This document shows positions 40,717-50,650 of a stretch of 51,873 bases of DNA, in pieces. The DNA is taken from assembly GCA_013298545.1 (NCBI GenBank), contig JAAFIA010000026.1, positions 1 through 51,873 of the forward strand, written 5' to 3'. The first letter of the stretch is position 1; the number at the start of each line of letters is the position of its first letter. The translations under genes were made by a program, and so were the position numbers. The stretch is from Bacteroidota bacterium. GTDB taxonomy: Bacteria > Bacteroidota > Bacteroidia > Palsa-965. The notes under the pieces were generated by a model. It was not told the origin of the DNA. It ran no database searches and saw only the letters and a list, made by a program, of their open reading frames with translations.

Positions 40717-41690
40717 TGTTCGCGGTGCAACAATTGATCGGCAAATTGGCGTAAAATTTCTTTTTTGCTTTCGCTGATGGTTAATTCGCTGATGGCTTCG
40801 AACGCTTGTTGCTGATGCGCCAGCATAAATCGATTGGCTTCTTCACGTGCATTTGAACGGTTGAAAATTCCAATTACAGCTGCAATTTTTTCTTGTGGCT
40901 GATCGGTTGTTGTGCTATACCACACACGCAATTCATCGCGATCAGTTGCAGAGCCATTTTCGAGCGCAAGTAAAACCAAAACAGTTTTTTTATTGGCTAA
41001 AATATCTCCGCCGCGTTGCTTGCCTACTTTTTCTGAGTCTCCAAACGTATCTAGAATATCGTCCTGCAATTGAAACGCCATGCCAATGTGCAATCCAAAC
41101 GTATAAAGCCGTTCGGCATCTTGAGCAGAAGCACCACCGCACAACGCGCCAATCTTGAGGGCTGCGGCAGGAAGAACAGCAGTCTTCAATCGGATCATGT
41201 TTAAGTATTCGTCAACATGGAGTGTCCGACGTTGCTCAAAATCCATATCCAATTGTTGCCCTTCACATACCTCGATCGTTGTTTGACTAAATAAATCTAA
41301 AATATCGTGCAAGGCAAAAACGGGCGATTTACTCATCAACTTAAATGACTCCGCAAACAAGGCGTCGCCACTTAAAATCGCGATATTGGTATTCCACTTT
41401 TTGAATACGGTTTCGCGGCCACGACGCAGGGGGGCATTGTCCATAATATCGTCGTGCAACAAAGTGAAATTGTGAAACAATTCAATGCCAAGAGCAGCCG
41501 GAACAGCGGCCTCAACAGAATCAGAAAAAATGCCACAACCTGTTAGTGCCAAAATCGGACGCATACGTTTGCCGCCATGTTCGAGGGTATAACGTAAAGG
41601 CGCATATAAATTTTCAGGCTCTTCGGGCAGATTGGAAATCCATGTCCGTAGTTCCTGTTCGATGCGTTCCTGATACGAAGCGATGTTCAC
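40713..41690 (-). CDS. Polyprenyl (farnesyl/geranylgeranyl-type) diphosphate synthase
   Basis: 325 aa. Trans-isoprenyl diphosphate synthase: adds isopentenyl diphosphate units to an allylic diphosphate. First Asp-rich motif LLHDDIMDNAPLRRG, GGKRMRP upstream, and second Asp-rich motif FQLQDDILDTFGD. Chain length cannot be fixed safely; the small residues before the first motif (ELFHNFTLL) suggest a geranylgeranyl or longer product, as needed for quinones or carotenoids. The stop codon lies within the terminal repeat of a MITE-like element, so the original 3' end may have been altered slightly. Confidence 0.9.
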   Translation of the reverse strand: MNIASYQERIEQELRTWISNLPEEPENLYAPLRYTLEHGGKRMRPILALTGCGIFSDSVEAAVPAALGIELFHNFTLLHDDIMDNAPLRRGRETVFKKWNTNIAILSGDALFAESFKLMSKSPVFALHDILDLFSQTTIEVCEGQQLDMDFEQRRTLHVDEYLNMIRLKTAVLPAAALKIGALCGGASAQDAERLYTFGLHIGMAFQLQDDILDTFGDSEKVGKQRGGDILANKKTVLVLLALENGSATDRDELRVWYSTTTDQPQEKIAAVIGIFNRSNAREEANRFMLAHQQQAFEAISELTISESKKEILRQFADQLLHREH

Positions 41691-41701
41691 GAAAATTCAG
41701 A

Positions 41702-42655
41702 TTAAAGAATGTGTTGTGTGTTGTTGAGAATGCGCCGAATGCCCTCTTCAAGCGAAATTGGATTGCGACGCAGCAATTGTTTCATCTTGGAGGCATCGGG
41801 TAAACGGCGTGTCATGTCGCCTTCTTTTAAAGCGGGGCCATTGACAATCACCGACGATGATTTTGTTTCGCGGATAACGAGTTGCGCCAATTCAATAATG
41901 GTCATTTCCTGATCGCTGCCGATATTTACAACATCATCTACAAATAAATTTTCGCGCATGGCGGTAATGCAAGCGTCTGCGTTGTCATCAACAAAACAAA
42001 ACGTGCGTGTCTGACGACCATCGCCATTGACGACAATAGGTTCGTTCTTCAAGGCATTGGAGATAAAACGCGAGATGACAAAATCACGACTTTGTTTTGG
42101 GCCATAGGTATTGAAAAAACGGAAGATGGTATAAGGCAAACCATATTCCTTGCGGTACGATTTCAAATACGCTTCGCCAATATTTTTCACAATGGCGTAG
42201 GGTAAACGTGAATTGAGTGGCGTGGTATCTTCGTTTTGCGGAAGCTCAACTGGTTCGCCATAAACCTCAGAAGAAGAAGAATAAAATACACGTTTGACGC
42301 CATTGTTTTTTGAAAGCTCCAGAATATTGCGGATGCCATCAACATCGTTCAACACCATCACGGGATTGTCGAGTGTGCGCTGAACACCAACAACCGCAGC
42401 ATAATGAAAAACGTAATCGAATTTATAAGCAAAAAACAGCGGAGAAATATCGGATAGTTTATTCACATCGCCCTGAATGAAACGGACGTTTTGATGCGCT
42501 GATTGCGGAATTTTATGAATTGATCCGGTCAGTAAATTATCGATGATGACTACAAAATTTGAAGCATCAACTGCTAGTTTTTCAGCTATCGCACTTGCAA
42601 CAAATCCGGCGCCACCGGTAATCAGAATATATGTCTTGAAAGGTTCAGCATTCAT
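41702..42655 (-). CDS. NAD-dependent sugar-nucleotide epimerase/dehydratase
   Basis: 317 aa extended SDR. Rossmann motif TGGAGFVAS near the N-terminus, FHYAAVVGVQRTL, SSSSEVYGEP and the catalytic LPYAIVKN (YxxxK). RFFNTYGPKQ and NGDGRQTRTFCFVDD are typical of UDP-glucose 4-epimerase / UDP-glucuronate decarboxylase-like enzymes. The exact sugar is uncertain. 14 bases after rfbA on the same strand, so it probably works with RfbA on activated sugars for surface polysaccharide. Confidence 0.87.
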   Translation of the reverse strand: MNAEPFKTYILITGGAGFVASAIAEKLAVDASNFVVIIDNLLTGSIHKIPQSAHQNVRFIQGDVNKLSDISPLFFAYKFDYVFHYAAVVGVQRTLDNPVMVLNDVDGIRNILELSKNNGVKRVFYSSSSEVYGEPVELPQNEDTTPLNSRLPYAIVKNIGEAYLKSYRKEYGLPYTIFRFFNTYGPKQSRDFVISRFISNALKNEPIVVNGDGRQTRTFCFVDDNADACITAMRENLFVDDVVNIGSDQEMTIIELAQLVIRETKSSSVIVNGPALKEGDMTRRLPDASKMKQLLRRNPISLEEGIRRILNNTQHIL

Positions 42656-42669
42656 AAAATCAGGATAAA

Positions 42670-43530
42670 TTATTTTATTTGATTTATCAAGTAATCACCA
42701 TAGCCACTTTTGCGCAAAGGTTCTGCAATAGCGCGCAATTGATCAGCGGTAATGAATCCCATTCGGTACGCTACTTCTTCGATACAACCAATTTTTAATC
42801 CTTGTCGTTCTTCAATAACCTGAACAAATTGTCCGGCTTGCATCAACGATGCAAATGTTCCCGTATCGAGCCATGCTGTGCCGCGTTGTAGGATTCCAAC
42901 TTTCAATTTCCCAAGTTCGAGATACCGTTTGTTGACATCCGTAATTTCGTATTCGCCTCGTGCACTTGGTTGTAAGTTTTTTGCAATTTCTACAACAGAA
43001 TTATCGTAAAAATATAATCCTGGAACCGCATAATTTGATTTGGGTTCTTTGGGTTTCTCTTCGATTGAAAGCACACGACCATCTTGGTCAAAATCAACAA
43101 CGCCATAACGTTCTGGATCAGAAACGTGGTACGCAAACACAACACCACCTTCTGGGTTGTTGTTGTCTTGAAGGAGTTTTGAAAACCCTGCACCATAAAA
43201 AATATTGTCGCCGAGGATCAGCGCTACTTTGTCGTTTCCGATGAATTTTTCGCCAATGACAAATGCTTGCGCAAGGCCGTTGGGTACTTGTTGTTCTTCG
43301 TAGCTAAACGAGCATCCCAATTGTTTTCCATCGCCCAATAAGCGTCGGAAATGCGGTAAATCGTGTGGTGTAGAAATGATTAAAATCTCACGAATACCAG
43401 CCATCATCAATGCCGAGAGTGGATAATAAATCATGGGCTTGTCGTACACGGGCATCAGTTGTTTGCTGACAGCGAGTGTGAGTGGATGAAGGCGTGTTCC
43501 AGAGCCACCGGCAAGAATAATTCCTTTCAT
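42670..43530 (-). CDS. rfbA: Glucose-1-phosphate thymidylyltransferase
   Basis: 286 aa. Makes dTDP-glucose from dTTP and glucose 1-phosphate, the first step to dTDP-rhamnose and related sugars. Seen: [17 protein letters not shown] (nucleotide-binding loop), [59 protein letters not shown] and [14 protein letters not shown]. Length and motifs match RmlA. rfbB, C and D are not in the window. Same strand as the epimerase gene. Confidence 0.95.
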   Translation of the reverse strand: MKGIILAGGSGTRLHPLTLAVSKQLMPVYDKPMIYYPLSALMMAGIREILIISTPHDLPHFRRLLGDGKQLGCSFSYEEQQVPNGLAQAFVIGEKFIGNDKVALILGDNIFYGAGFSKLLQDNNNPEGGVVFAYHVSDPERYGVVDFDQDGRVLSIEEKPKEPKSNYAVPGLYFYDNSVVEIAKNLQPSARGEYEITDVNKRYLELGKLKVGILQRGTAWLDTGTFASLMQAGQFVQVIEERQGLKIGCIEEVAYRMGFITADQLRAIAEPLRKSGYGDYLINQIK

Positions 43531-43550
43531 AAACGTTGCGTTTGTGCGTA

Positions 43551-46046
43551 TTAAGCGCGTTGCGTATCGGTTTGAATCGTCAGTTTATCGGCATCGATGT
43601 CTTCTTCCTCGTCGTAAATGTCAATCAACGGCTCTTTCATCAAGGCGCGTGTGGCCATACGTTTTTCCAAGGAAAGCAAAATACACGGCAACAATACCAG
43701 ATTTGTAACCAACGATACGAGTAATGTGATCGAAAGTAAGATTCCCAAAGCTGCTGTTCCACCAAAACTCGATGCGATGAAAATGGCGAAACCGCTAAAC
43801 AAAATGACATTGGTATAAATCATGCTCAGGCCTGTTTCGCGGATGGCATTGGAAACAGCTTTGGATGCGTTGGCTGCAGAGAGTTTACGCAACTGATTGC
43901 GGTATTCCGTTAGAATATAAATCGTTCCGTCAGAGGCAATGCCAAACGCAATAGAGAAAATTAGAATGGTTGATGATTTGAATGGAATGCCGAGATAACC
44001 CATGACTCCGGCAGTCATTACGAGTGGAATCAAACACGGTGCTTTTGACAAGACAATGATCGCAACTGAGCGGAACAAAACCATTCCGATCAATAGAATG
44101 AGAATGATCGCAATTAACAAACTAACAAAAAGGTGATGCAGCAAATAATCGAAACTCTTAAGAAACATCAAACTGTTTCCAGTCATATCTACTTTGAAGT
44201 ATGATTTTGGGAACAAAGAATCGACAACAGGTTTGATTTGTGCTGCAATTTTTTTCGCACTATCAGAACCCACATCAGCCATCTGGAAACTGACACGCGT
44301 GTGCGTTTTGGTGCTATCGATAAATGTATTTAGTTTTTGTTGTTGCCCGCTGACGGTGCTGCTGTAATCAGCAAGCGCTTTGAGGTCGCCACGATTTCCG
44401 GGCAGGCGATAGGCGCGTGGGCGGCCATCTTTGTATGCTTGATACGAAAATTTTAGTGCTTCAACAATGGAGATTGGTTTTGAAAATTCGGTACGGCGGT
44501 TGATGAAGCGTTGTAACGAATCAATTTTATACAACACATCACCTTCCTGATCGAAAAGTGTTTTTGGTCCAAGTGAATCGCTGGCGTAACGTTCCAGTAC
44601 GCTTTTATCCAATTTCCCAGATTTAACATCGGCTAGTACCGAAGCTGGTGCAACTTGTTTCACTTCAATGGCTACTTCAAATGGAAGGATGCCATGAAAG
44701 TTTTTCTCATAAAAATGCAAATCTTCTGTAACCGGATCGCCGTTCGGCAAATCATCAACCACATAACCGATGACATGGATACGGAAAAAACCAATCAAGG
44801 AAATAACGGTTACGGCCAATACACTGATGTAAATTTTTCGCCGGTGATTGTGTACTAAATTATCAACCAAATCAAGTATGCCATTGATGCGCGAATTGTT
44901 TAAATGTTTCGCATGTTTCAATTTTGGTTCGGGCAGCCAACTGAAAAATATCGGTGTCAGAATCATGGCAATAGCATAGGTCGTCATCACCGAGATGGAA
45001 GCAACGATGCCAAATTCAACTAACAATGAACTTTGCGTAAAGTAGAAAACGAAGAATCCAATGGCTGTTGTTACGTTTGCAAGAAAATTGGAGAGGCCAA
45101 CTTTTTGAACCATGCGTCCCAATGCCTTGGCTTTGTTGCCGTGCTTGAGGAGTTCTTCTTGGTATTTGTTGATGAGGAAAATACAGTTCGGCAGTCCAAT
45201 GATGACAATGAGCGGTGGAATCAATCCAGAAAGTACGGTGATTTTATAGCCAAAGAGCACCATGATGCCGAGCGACCAAATAACACCAACAATCACAACA
45301 ATGAGGGAATAGAAAACGGCATTGAAATAGCGGAAAAACAAAATCAGAATTAAGGCTGTAACAACGAGCGAGAGAATCGAAAACAATTTCATCTCACTGC
45401 TGATTTTACGCATATACTCGGTGCGAATGTATGGCATGCCCGAATAGCGCATTTGGATATTGGTTTTCGCGCCAAAAGCTTGAGCCTTTTCTTTTACTTG
45501 CTGAACAATGTCGATACGGTTTTTGGAATTGAGATCGGATTGTTTGAACGTAACAACCATGACGGTTGTTTTTGTTTTTTTATTCAGGATTAGGCCTTCG
45601 TAAAACGGCAACGAAACGATTTTCTTTTGGAGCGAATCGGCGTCGGCTTGTGTTGTTGGGCGTGCACTAATGAGTGGTACTACATCAAATTTTTCGAGGC
45701 TATCGTTGCGCAACAAGTTATAGCAGCGTGTGATCGACATCACATCTTGAATGCCTGGGATTTTCCGAACAGATTCGGTCAAGTCATACCATCCTTGCAC
45801 ACGATCGAGGCGAAACAGGTTGGAGTCCTGAAATGCTACCACCATCACATTGCCGTCTTCACCGTAACGCGCCTTAAATTCTTCGTAGGCTATACCTGCA
45901 GGATCATCGGCAGGAAGAACGCGAGCGTATTTGTAAGAAAGTTCGAGGTGAGTTGCTTGCCAGCCCATGACGGCTGTAATCAACAGCATGCCAATGAGTA
46001 TTGGCATCCTGTGGCGTAAAATCAAATGGGAAATGCGTGCCCACAT
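43551..46046 (-). CDS. MMPL/RND-family transporter
   Basis: 831 aa inner-membrane exporter. Two homologous halves each have one helix, a large periplasmic domain and five further helices. First half: helix at ~14-32 ([16 protein letters not shown]), helices from ~220 to ~370 ([19 protein letters not shown]). Second half: helix at ~405-425 and helices from ~640 to the end ([19 protein letters not shown]). The layout resembles HpnN/MmpL-type lipid or hydrophobic-compound exporters, without the AcrB-type membrane-fusion partner nearby. Substrate unknown. 20 bases before rfbA on the same strand. Confidence 0.85.
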   Translation of the reverse strand: MWARISHLILRHRMPILIGMLLITAVMGWQATHLELSYKYARVLPADDPAGIAYEEFKARYGEDGNVMVVAFQDSNLFRLDRVQGWYDLTESVRKIPGIQDVMSITRCYNLLRNDSLEKFDVVPLISARPTTQADADSLQKKIVSLPFYEGLILNKKTKTTVMVVTFKQSDLNSKNRIDIVQQVKEKAQAFGAKTNIQMRYSGMPYIRTEYMRKISSEMKLFSILSLVVTALILILFFRYFNAVFYSLIVVIVGVIWSLGIMVLFGYKITVLSGLIPPLIVIIGLPNCIFLINKYQEELLKHGNKAKALGRMVQKVGLSNFLANVTTAIGFFVFYFTQSSLLVEFGIVASISVMTTYAIAMILTPIFFSWLPEPKLKHAKHLNNSRINGILDLVDNLVHNHRRKIYISVLAVTVISLIGFFRIHVIGYVVDDLPNGDPVTEDLHFYEKNFHGILPFEVAIEVKQVAPASVLADVKSGKLDKSVLERYASDSLGPKTLFDQEGDVLYKIDSLQRFINRRTEFSKPISIVEALKFSYQAYKDGRPRAYRLPGNRGDLKALADYSSTVSGQQQKLNTFIDSTKTHTRVSFQMADVGSDSAKKIAAQIKPVVDSLFPKSYFKVDMTGNSLMFLKSFDYLLHHLFVSLLIAIILILLIGMVLFRSVAIIVLSKAPCLIPLVMTAGVMGYLGIPFKSSTILIFSIAFGIASDGTIYILTEYRNQLRKLSAANASKAVSNAIRETGLSMIYTNVILFSGFAIFIASSFGGTAALGILLSITLLVSLVTNLVLLPCILLSLEKRMATRALMKEPLIDIYDEEEDIDADKLTIQTDTQRA

Positions 46047-46203
46047 AGTGTTTTGGTCGAGTGCTTTTTGGCAGGGTTCGGATCGAGAATTCCGGCTGGC
46101 AAAAGTGGTCTAAAAGTACAAAAATCTGTGATAGGCCCGATGGATTTTATGGATTGGCGTGGAATCGTCTTCCGTTCGTATCTTTCGGCTGTTTAGACGA
46201 AAT

Positions 46204-47220
46204 ATGGCCATTTCCAATACATTCAACCTGCTTTCCAAACTCACGCTGCGCCGCAGCTGGAACGGAATGCGCGTTGTGGCGGGCTATTTTTGGTCGAAAT
46301 GGACGAAGAAGCCTTATCAATGGGGGCTTCCGGTGAGTGTTTCCATTGAGCCAACCACATCCTGCAACTTGCGTTGTCCTGAATGTCCGAGCGGATTACG
46401 CAGTTTTACACGGCCAACCGGAATGCTCGAAGAAACGCTATTCCGAAAAACAATTGATGAACTGGCCCCGCACCTGACTTGGTTGACGTTCTACTTTCAA
46501 GGCGAACCGTATTTGCATCCAACCTTTACCGATTTGGTCAAGTATGCGTCGCAGAAAAAAATATATACAACAACGTCCACCAACGCGCATTACCTCGATA
46601 GTGCCCAAGCGCGTAAAACCGTGGAGTCGGGCCTTGATCGGTTGATTATTTCGATTGATGGCACTACGCAAGAAACCTATTCTGCCTATCGGGTAGGCGG
46701 CAAACTTGAAAAAGTGCTGGAAGGAACGCGCCAAATTGTGCATTGGAAAAAAGAATTGCGTTCGCGCACACCACATCTTGTGTTTCAGTTTTTGGTGGTT
46801 CGGCCAAATGAACATCAAATCAACGAGGTGAAAAAATTAGCGCGCGAACTGGGTGTTGACGAAGTGGCCTTGAAAACTGCACAGGTATATGATTACGAAA
46901 ACGGCAACGAACTGATTCCGCAAAATTCGCAATACGCCCGTTATGCGCAAGATGATGCTGGTCGGTGGAAAATTAAAAATCCACTCAACGACCATTGCTG
47001 GAAAATGTGGCACTCGTGTGTCATCACGTGGGATGGGGCAGTAGTTCCTTGTTGCTTTGATAAAGATGCGCAACATAAACTAGGCAACATGCAAACGGAT
47101 ACCATGAAAAATTTATGGCAGAGTGAGCCGTATCGAAAATTTAGAGCTAGCGTGTTGCGTTCGCGGAGCGAAATTGAGATGTGTAAAAATTGTTCCGAGG
47201 GGTCGTTGGTGTGGCGGTAA
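46204..47220 (+). CDS. Radical SAM protein with SPASM domain
   Basis: 338 aa. CxxxCxxC cluster motif in TSCNLRCPECPSG (~60), then the SAM-binding GEPYLHP, STNAHYL and RLIISIDGTTQETY segments. C-terminal SPASM Cys set: HCWKMWHSCVITWDG, PCCFDKDAQHKLGNM and MCKNCSEG, which hold auxiliary 4Fe-4S clusters. SPASM enzymes mature peptides or modify small molecules; no precursor peptide gene is seen next to it. The start at 46204 is chosen because upstream in-frame codons lack protein-like content. Confidence 0.88.
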   Translation: MAISNTFNLLSKLTLRRSWNGMRVVAGYFWSKWTKKPYQWGLPVSVSIEPTTSCNLRCPECPSGLRSFTRPTGMLEETLFRKTIDELAPHLTWLTFYFQGEPYLHPTFTDLVKYASQKKIYTTTSTNAHYLDSAQARKTVESGLDRLIISIDGTTQETYSAYRVGGKLEKVLEGTRQIVHWKKELRSRTPHLVFQFLVVRPNEHQINEVKKLARELGVDEVALKTAQVYDYENGNELIPQNSQYARYAQDDAGRWKIKNPLNDHCWKMWHSCVITWDGAVVPCCFDKDAQHKLGNMQTDTMKNLWQSEPYRKFRASVLRSRSEIEMCKNCSEGSLVWR

Positions 47221-47240
47221 TTAGTTGATATGTCAACTAA
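47221..47240. repeat. TTAGTTGATATGTCAACTAA palindrome after the radical SAM gene
   Basis: 20-bp palindrome imperfect only at the centre, starting at the base after the stop codon. Confidence 0.5.
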
Positions 47241-47271
47241 TTATGTTTTGTTGTAATTTATTCATAGAATT

Positions 47272-47718
47272 TTATTTTTCAATCAAATGCACTTCAATTT
47301 TCTGACCGAAGGCATAATCGGTGTATTCGCCCCAGACCTCTTTGTCTTTGAGTTTTAAAATTTGCCACACTTCGGCACCGCCACTCCAAATGGTATTGCC
47401 TTCGGGCAAAAATTTGACGACATCTTTTTCTCCAGCCAAGTACCAACGTCCTTTTTCAATTGTGGAATCGTTGCTATACATGGTAATGGAATACTTATCG
47501 TCTTTGCCGATCGTCAACGTATAGTTTGGGAATGCCGTGTTGAAATCGGATGTCCGATCTTGGCTATCGATCATATATTTCCCAACACGCCAAACATTGA
47601 CCATGCGCGCTTTTTTAGTGCGAAAACTAACGAGAGGCCCTTCTGGATACTTTTTACAAGAGCTAATCAACAGCGAAAGTCCGAAGAGGACAAGCAAGGG
47701 GCGAATGGTTGTGTTCAT
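47272..47718 (-). CDS. Small lipocalin-like lipoprotein
   Basis: 148 aa. Signal with lipobox LLISSC (Cys ~21). The remainder has alternating beta-strand pattern: MVNVWRVGKYMID, YTLTIGKDDKYSITMY, IEKGRWYLAGEKDVVKFLPEG, VWQILKLKDKEVWGEY. This resembles the 'lipocalin-like' DUF lipoproteins frequent in Bacteroidota. Ligand unknown. Convergent with the radical SAM gene. Confidence 0.7.
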   Translation of the reverse strand: MNTTIRPLLVLFGLSLLISSCKKYPEGPLVSFRTKKARMVNVWRVGKYMIDSQDRTSDFNTAFPNYTLTIGKDDKYSITMYSNDSTIEKGRWYLAGEKDVVKFLPEGNTIWSGGAEVWQILKLKDKEVWGEYTDYAFGQKIEVHLIEK

Positions 47719-47786
47719 GATATTGTGGGGAATAAGGTGATTTTGCAGTTAAAGATACAAAATAGCGCTTTTAGGAATTTTGATGA

Positions 47787-48872
47787 TTACTGAATTTCAA
47801 AGCGCACAAACGAAGTTCCTTGCAATCGGCAAACACCGCGTTCTGTGCCAAACCAAAGTTCGCCTTTTTTGTCTTTATAAATTGTATTTACGGTATTGCT
47901 TGGAAGGCCGTCGGTGGTTGTGAAATTGATTAAATTTTTTCCATCGTAACGCCAAACGCCAGCATCAATTGTTGCAACCCACAACACACCATTTTTATCT
48001 TCGTTGATGCTCCAAACGCGCGCGAGGGTGTGTGGTGCTCCCACACCGGAGTTGAAAAACGCATCGTTGCTCAATCCTTTTTCACGCGTAAAATTGGTCA
48101 ACGTTTTTCCGTCGTAACGAAATAGACCACCACCATTGTTGCCAAACCAGAGTATGCCATCTTTGTCTTCAAATAATGCACGAACGGCTGGCCCGCCCAA
48201 TCCTTCTGCCGAAAACCAGTTAAACGATTTTCCATCGTACTTGCATACGCCTAACGTTTGTGTGCCGAACCAAAGATTTCCGGCGCGGTCTTTCATGGTT
48301 TGATAAACGGTAAATTGATTCATCCGGCTCGTTGTTGTTTGCGCAAAATTTGAATCTTGCGGTGTGCTTGGCAAAGGCAAATACAAAAATGATTTTCCAT
48401 CGAAACGATAAACACCACCAGCTATTTCAAACCACAAATCGGTTGGTTCATTTTTCCATTTTTTGGTACTACTTGTATTTTCGGCAATTTCGGAATTGGG
48501 GAGTGTTGTAAATTTTTTTCCATCGAAGCGTGAAATGCCATTGCCTGTTCCAAACCAGAGATTGCCTTGTGTATCTTCTTGAATGGTGCGAATTTGGTGG
48601 TTACATAAACCATCTTTTTGTGTGTATTGTGTAAACAACTTTCCATCGTACCGAAAAATTCCTTCGTCTTCCGATCCAAACCAATACACACCTTTCGAGT
48701 CTTCAAAAATCACGCGTACATTTCGAGGTGTGCTCGAGGTGGTATCTGTTTGTGCTGTTGGCAACGATGTGATCGCAATGCTGTTTTCAGCCGCACTTTT
48801 TTTAGTGGAAGCTTGATTGTTGCAAGCAAGTAGAAGGGTGGAAAGAAAGAGGGATGTGAAAAATTTGTTCAT
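47787..48872 (-). CDS. Seven-bladed Reg_prop lipoprotein
   Basis: 361 aa. Lipobox LLLAC with Cys at ~17. Seven repeats of the two-component-regulator propeller (Reg_prop) are visible: YWFGSEDEGIFRYDGK, LWFGTGNGISRFDGK, LWFEIAGGVYRFDGK, LWFGTQTLGVCKYDGK, LWFGNNGGGLFRYDGK, LWVATIDAGVWRYDGK and LWFGTERGVCRL. Seven copies make one complete propeller. In hybrid two-component systems this fold senses glycans, but here there is no kinase domain, so it is a stand-alone surface or periplasmic binder. 68 bases upstream of the lipoprotein gene on the same strand. Confidence 0.85.
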   Translation of the reverse strand: MNKFFTSLFLSTLLLACNNQASTKKSAAENSIAITSLPTAQTDTTSSTPRNVRVIFEDSKGVYWFGSEDEGIFRYDGKLFTQYTQKDGLCNHQIRTIQEDTQGNLWFGTGNGISRFDGKKFTTLPNSEIAENTSSTKKWKNEPTDLWFEIAGGVYRFDGKSFLYLPLPSTPQDSNFAQTTTSRMNQFTVYQTMKDRAGNLWFGTQTLGVCKYDGKSFNWFSAEGLGGPAVRALFEDKDGILWFGNNGGGLFRYDGKTLTNFTREKGLSNDAFFNSGVGAPHTLARVWSINEDKNGVLWVATIDAGVWRYDGKNLINFTTTDGLPSNTVNTIYKDKKGELWFGTERGVCRLQGTSFVRFEIQ

Positions 48873-49336
48873 TGCGTTTCAGGTAAAGATACTCCTTGCG
48901 AAAGTTCGTCTTTTTTGGAGGTAGAGCAAAAAAATCCTTTTGAATGGGTTTTGTCTAATTGCTGTTTTGGGGCATTTCGAAATCTAAGCTTTATATGACG
49001 TAAATATTTTCAATAAATGTCAGTAAATTTGTTTCGTGATGCTTGGTCAAGCCTCTTGTCTTCGGATAACGTAACCAAGTTATAGAATTAGGACTTGTCA
49101 GAAATGGCAGGTCTTTTTTTGTGGTTAGTATCGTGTGTGCTTTGACTTTAAATTGTTTAAAATATGGCTTAAGAATTCCCAACTGCTTTCGTCTTAATTT
49201 GTCGCATTAATAATAACTGACTGTGTTAATGAAAACAAAATAGTATAACAAACCTAAATTATTTCGACTAAAACACAAAAAAATTGCCCCCGAAAATTTC
49301 CGAAGGCGATTTTAAATTTTATGCAGGTGAAAAAAA
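48873..49336. other. Intergenic region without a convincing gene
   Basis: 464 bases between the propeller lipoprotein and pdhC. The only clear element is a plus-strand hairpin with T run at 49092-49120; short ORFs here have no protein-like composition. Confidence 0.5.
49092..49120 (+). terminator. Orphan plus-strand terminator
   Basis: GACTTGTC / GGCAGGTC (8 pairs with two G:U), 6-nt loop, TTTTTTT. No plus-strand gene ends within 1.8 kb upstream, so it might end a small RNA or be a relic. Confidence 0.5.
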
Positions 49337-50605
49337 TTAAGCCAACATCGTAACTGGGTTTTCCAACATGGCTTTCAGCGTTTGCAAGAATGCCGCGCCG
49401 CTTGCACCGTCCACCACACGATGGTCGCAAGAGAGGGTTACTTTCATGATTTTTCCGGGAACAACAGCTCCGTTTTTCACAACAGGAACATCTTTGATGC
49501 CGCCTACTGCAAGGATGCACGCATCGGGCGGATTGATGATGGCCGTAAATTCATCGATACCAAACATGCCGAGGTTGGAAATGGTAAATGTATTTCCTTC
49601 CCAGTCTGCGGGTTGTAATTTTTTGTCTTTGGCTTTTTGTGCAAATGTTTTGACTTCGGAAGCAATTTGCGCCAAGGATTTTTGATCGGCGAAACGCACT
49701 ACCGGAACAAGCAAGCCATCTTCAACCGCAACGGCAACACCAACATGCACATGGTTGTTGTAGCGAATTTTATCGCCGAGCCAAGAAGAATTAACTTTTG
49801 GATGGCGGCGCAGAGCCGTAGCGCAAGCACGAAGAACCAAATCGTTGAAGGAAACTTTTATAGGTGCAATGGCGTTGATGGCTTCGCGTGCTTTTACAGC
49901 TTCTTCCATGTCAATTTCCATGGTGAGGTAAAAATGCGGCGCAGAGAATTTGCTTTCAGCCAAACGACGTGCGATGGTTTTGCGCATCTGCGAAACCGAT
50001 TCTTCGGTATAGCTTTCTTGTCCGTTGACAACGGGTGCAATGTAGGAATTGCCTTGTTGCGCCATAGACGGATGCCATGATTCTACATCGCGTTTAACGA
50101 CACGGCCAAAATCGCCACTACCTTTTACTTGGTTGAGGTCGATGCCTTTTTCGGCAGCAAGTTTTTTGGCAAGTGGAGAAACTTTCATTCGTGCATCGCC
50201 ATTTTCTTCGGCATGAACGAGTATGGGTTGAGCAACAGTTTTAGCAGCAACAGGTTCTGTTTTAGCAACAACGGGAGCAGCTTTTTCTTCAACTTTTGCA
50301 GCAGGCTTTTCTTCAACTTTAGGTGTAGGATTTTGTTCTGCAGCCAAAAGTGCACTGATGTCTTCGCCAGCTTTTCCGAGAATGGCGAGGATGCCATTGA
50401 CAGGAGCACTTTTTCCTTTTTCTACGCCAATATGAAGCAATACACCGTCTTGAAACGATTCAAACTCCATAGTTGCTTTATCGGTTTCGATGTCGGCAAG
50501 TAGTTCGCCTGATTTTACGGTATCGCCAACTTTTTTATGCCATGCAGCAACAACACCATCGGTCATGGTATCGCTGAGTTTGGGCATTCGGACAATTTCT
50601 GCCAT
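49337..50605 (-). CDS. pdhC: Pyruvate dehydrogenase E2, dihydrolipoamide acetyltransferase
   Basis: 422 aa. One N-terminal lipoyl domain (1-80; lipoyl Lys in DKATMEF), an Ala/Pro/Lys/Val-rich linker (~82-130), a peripheral subunit-binding domain (VSPLAKKLAAEKGIDLNQV, ~140-175) and the C-terminal acetyltransferase with the catalytic SCDHRVVDGASGAAFL. It transfers the acetyl group from E1 to CoA within the complex. E1-alpha lies 45 bases upstream on the same strand. No E1-beta gene lies between them, so in this genome alpha and beta are apparently encoded apart. Confidence 0.94.
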   Translation of the reverse strand: MAEIVRMPKLSDTMTDGVVAAWHKKVGDTVKSGELLADIETDKATMEFESFQDGVLLHIGVEKGKSAPVNGILAILGKAGEDISALLAAEQNPTPKVEEKPAAKVEEKAAPVVAKTEPVAAKTVAQPILVHAEENGDARMKVSPLAKKLAAEKGIDLNQVKGSGDFGRVVKRDVESWHPSMAQQGNSYIAPVVNGQESYTEESVSQMRKTIARRLAESKFSAPHFYLTMEIDMEEAVKAREAINAIAPIKVSFNDLVLRACATALRRHPKVNSSWLGDKIRYNNHVHVGVAVAVEDGLLVPVVRFADQKSLAQIASEVKTFAQKAKDKKLQPADWEGNTFTISNLGMFGIDEFTAIINPPDACILAVGGIKDVPVVKNGAVVPGKIMKVTLSCDHRVVDGASGAAFLQTLKAMLENPVTMLA

Positions 50606-50650
50606 AATGTATTTTGTTGCTTTATTTGAAAGGGAATGAATGCTGAAAGA

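Noticed and set aside
42670-42690. Further copy of the TTGAT..ATCAA palindrome at the rfbA end
   Set aside because: Only the inner 12 bases match, and they encode the last rfbA residues (LINQIK); coincidence is likely.
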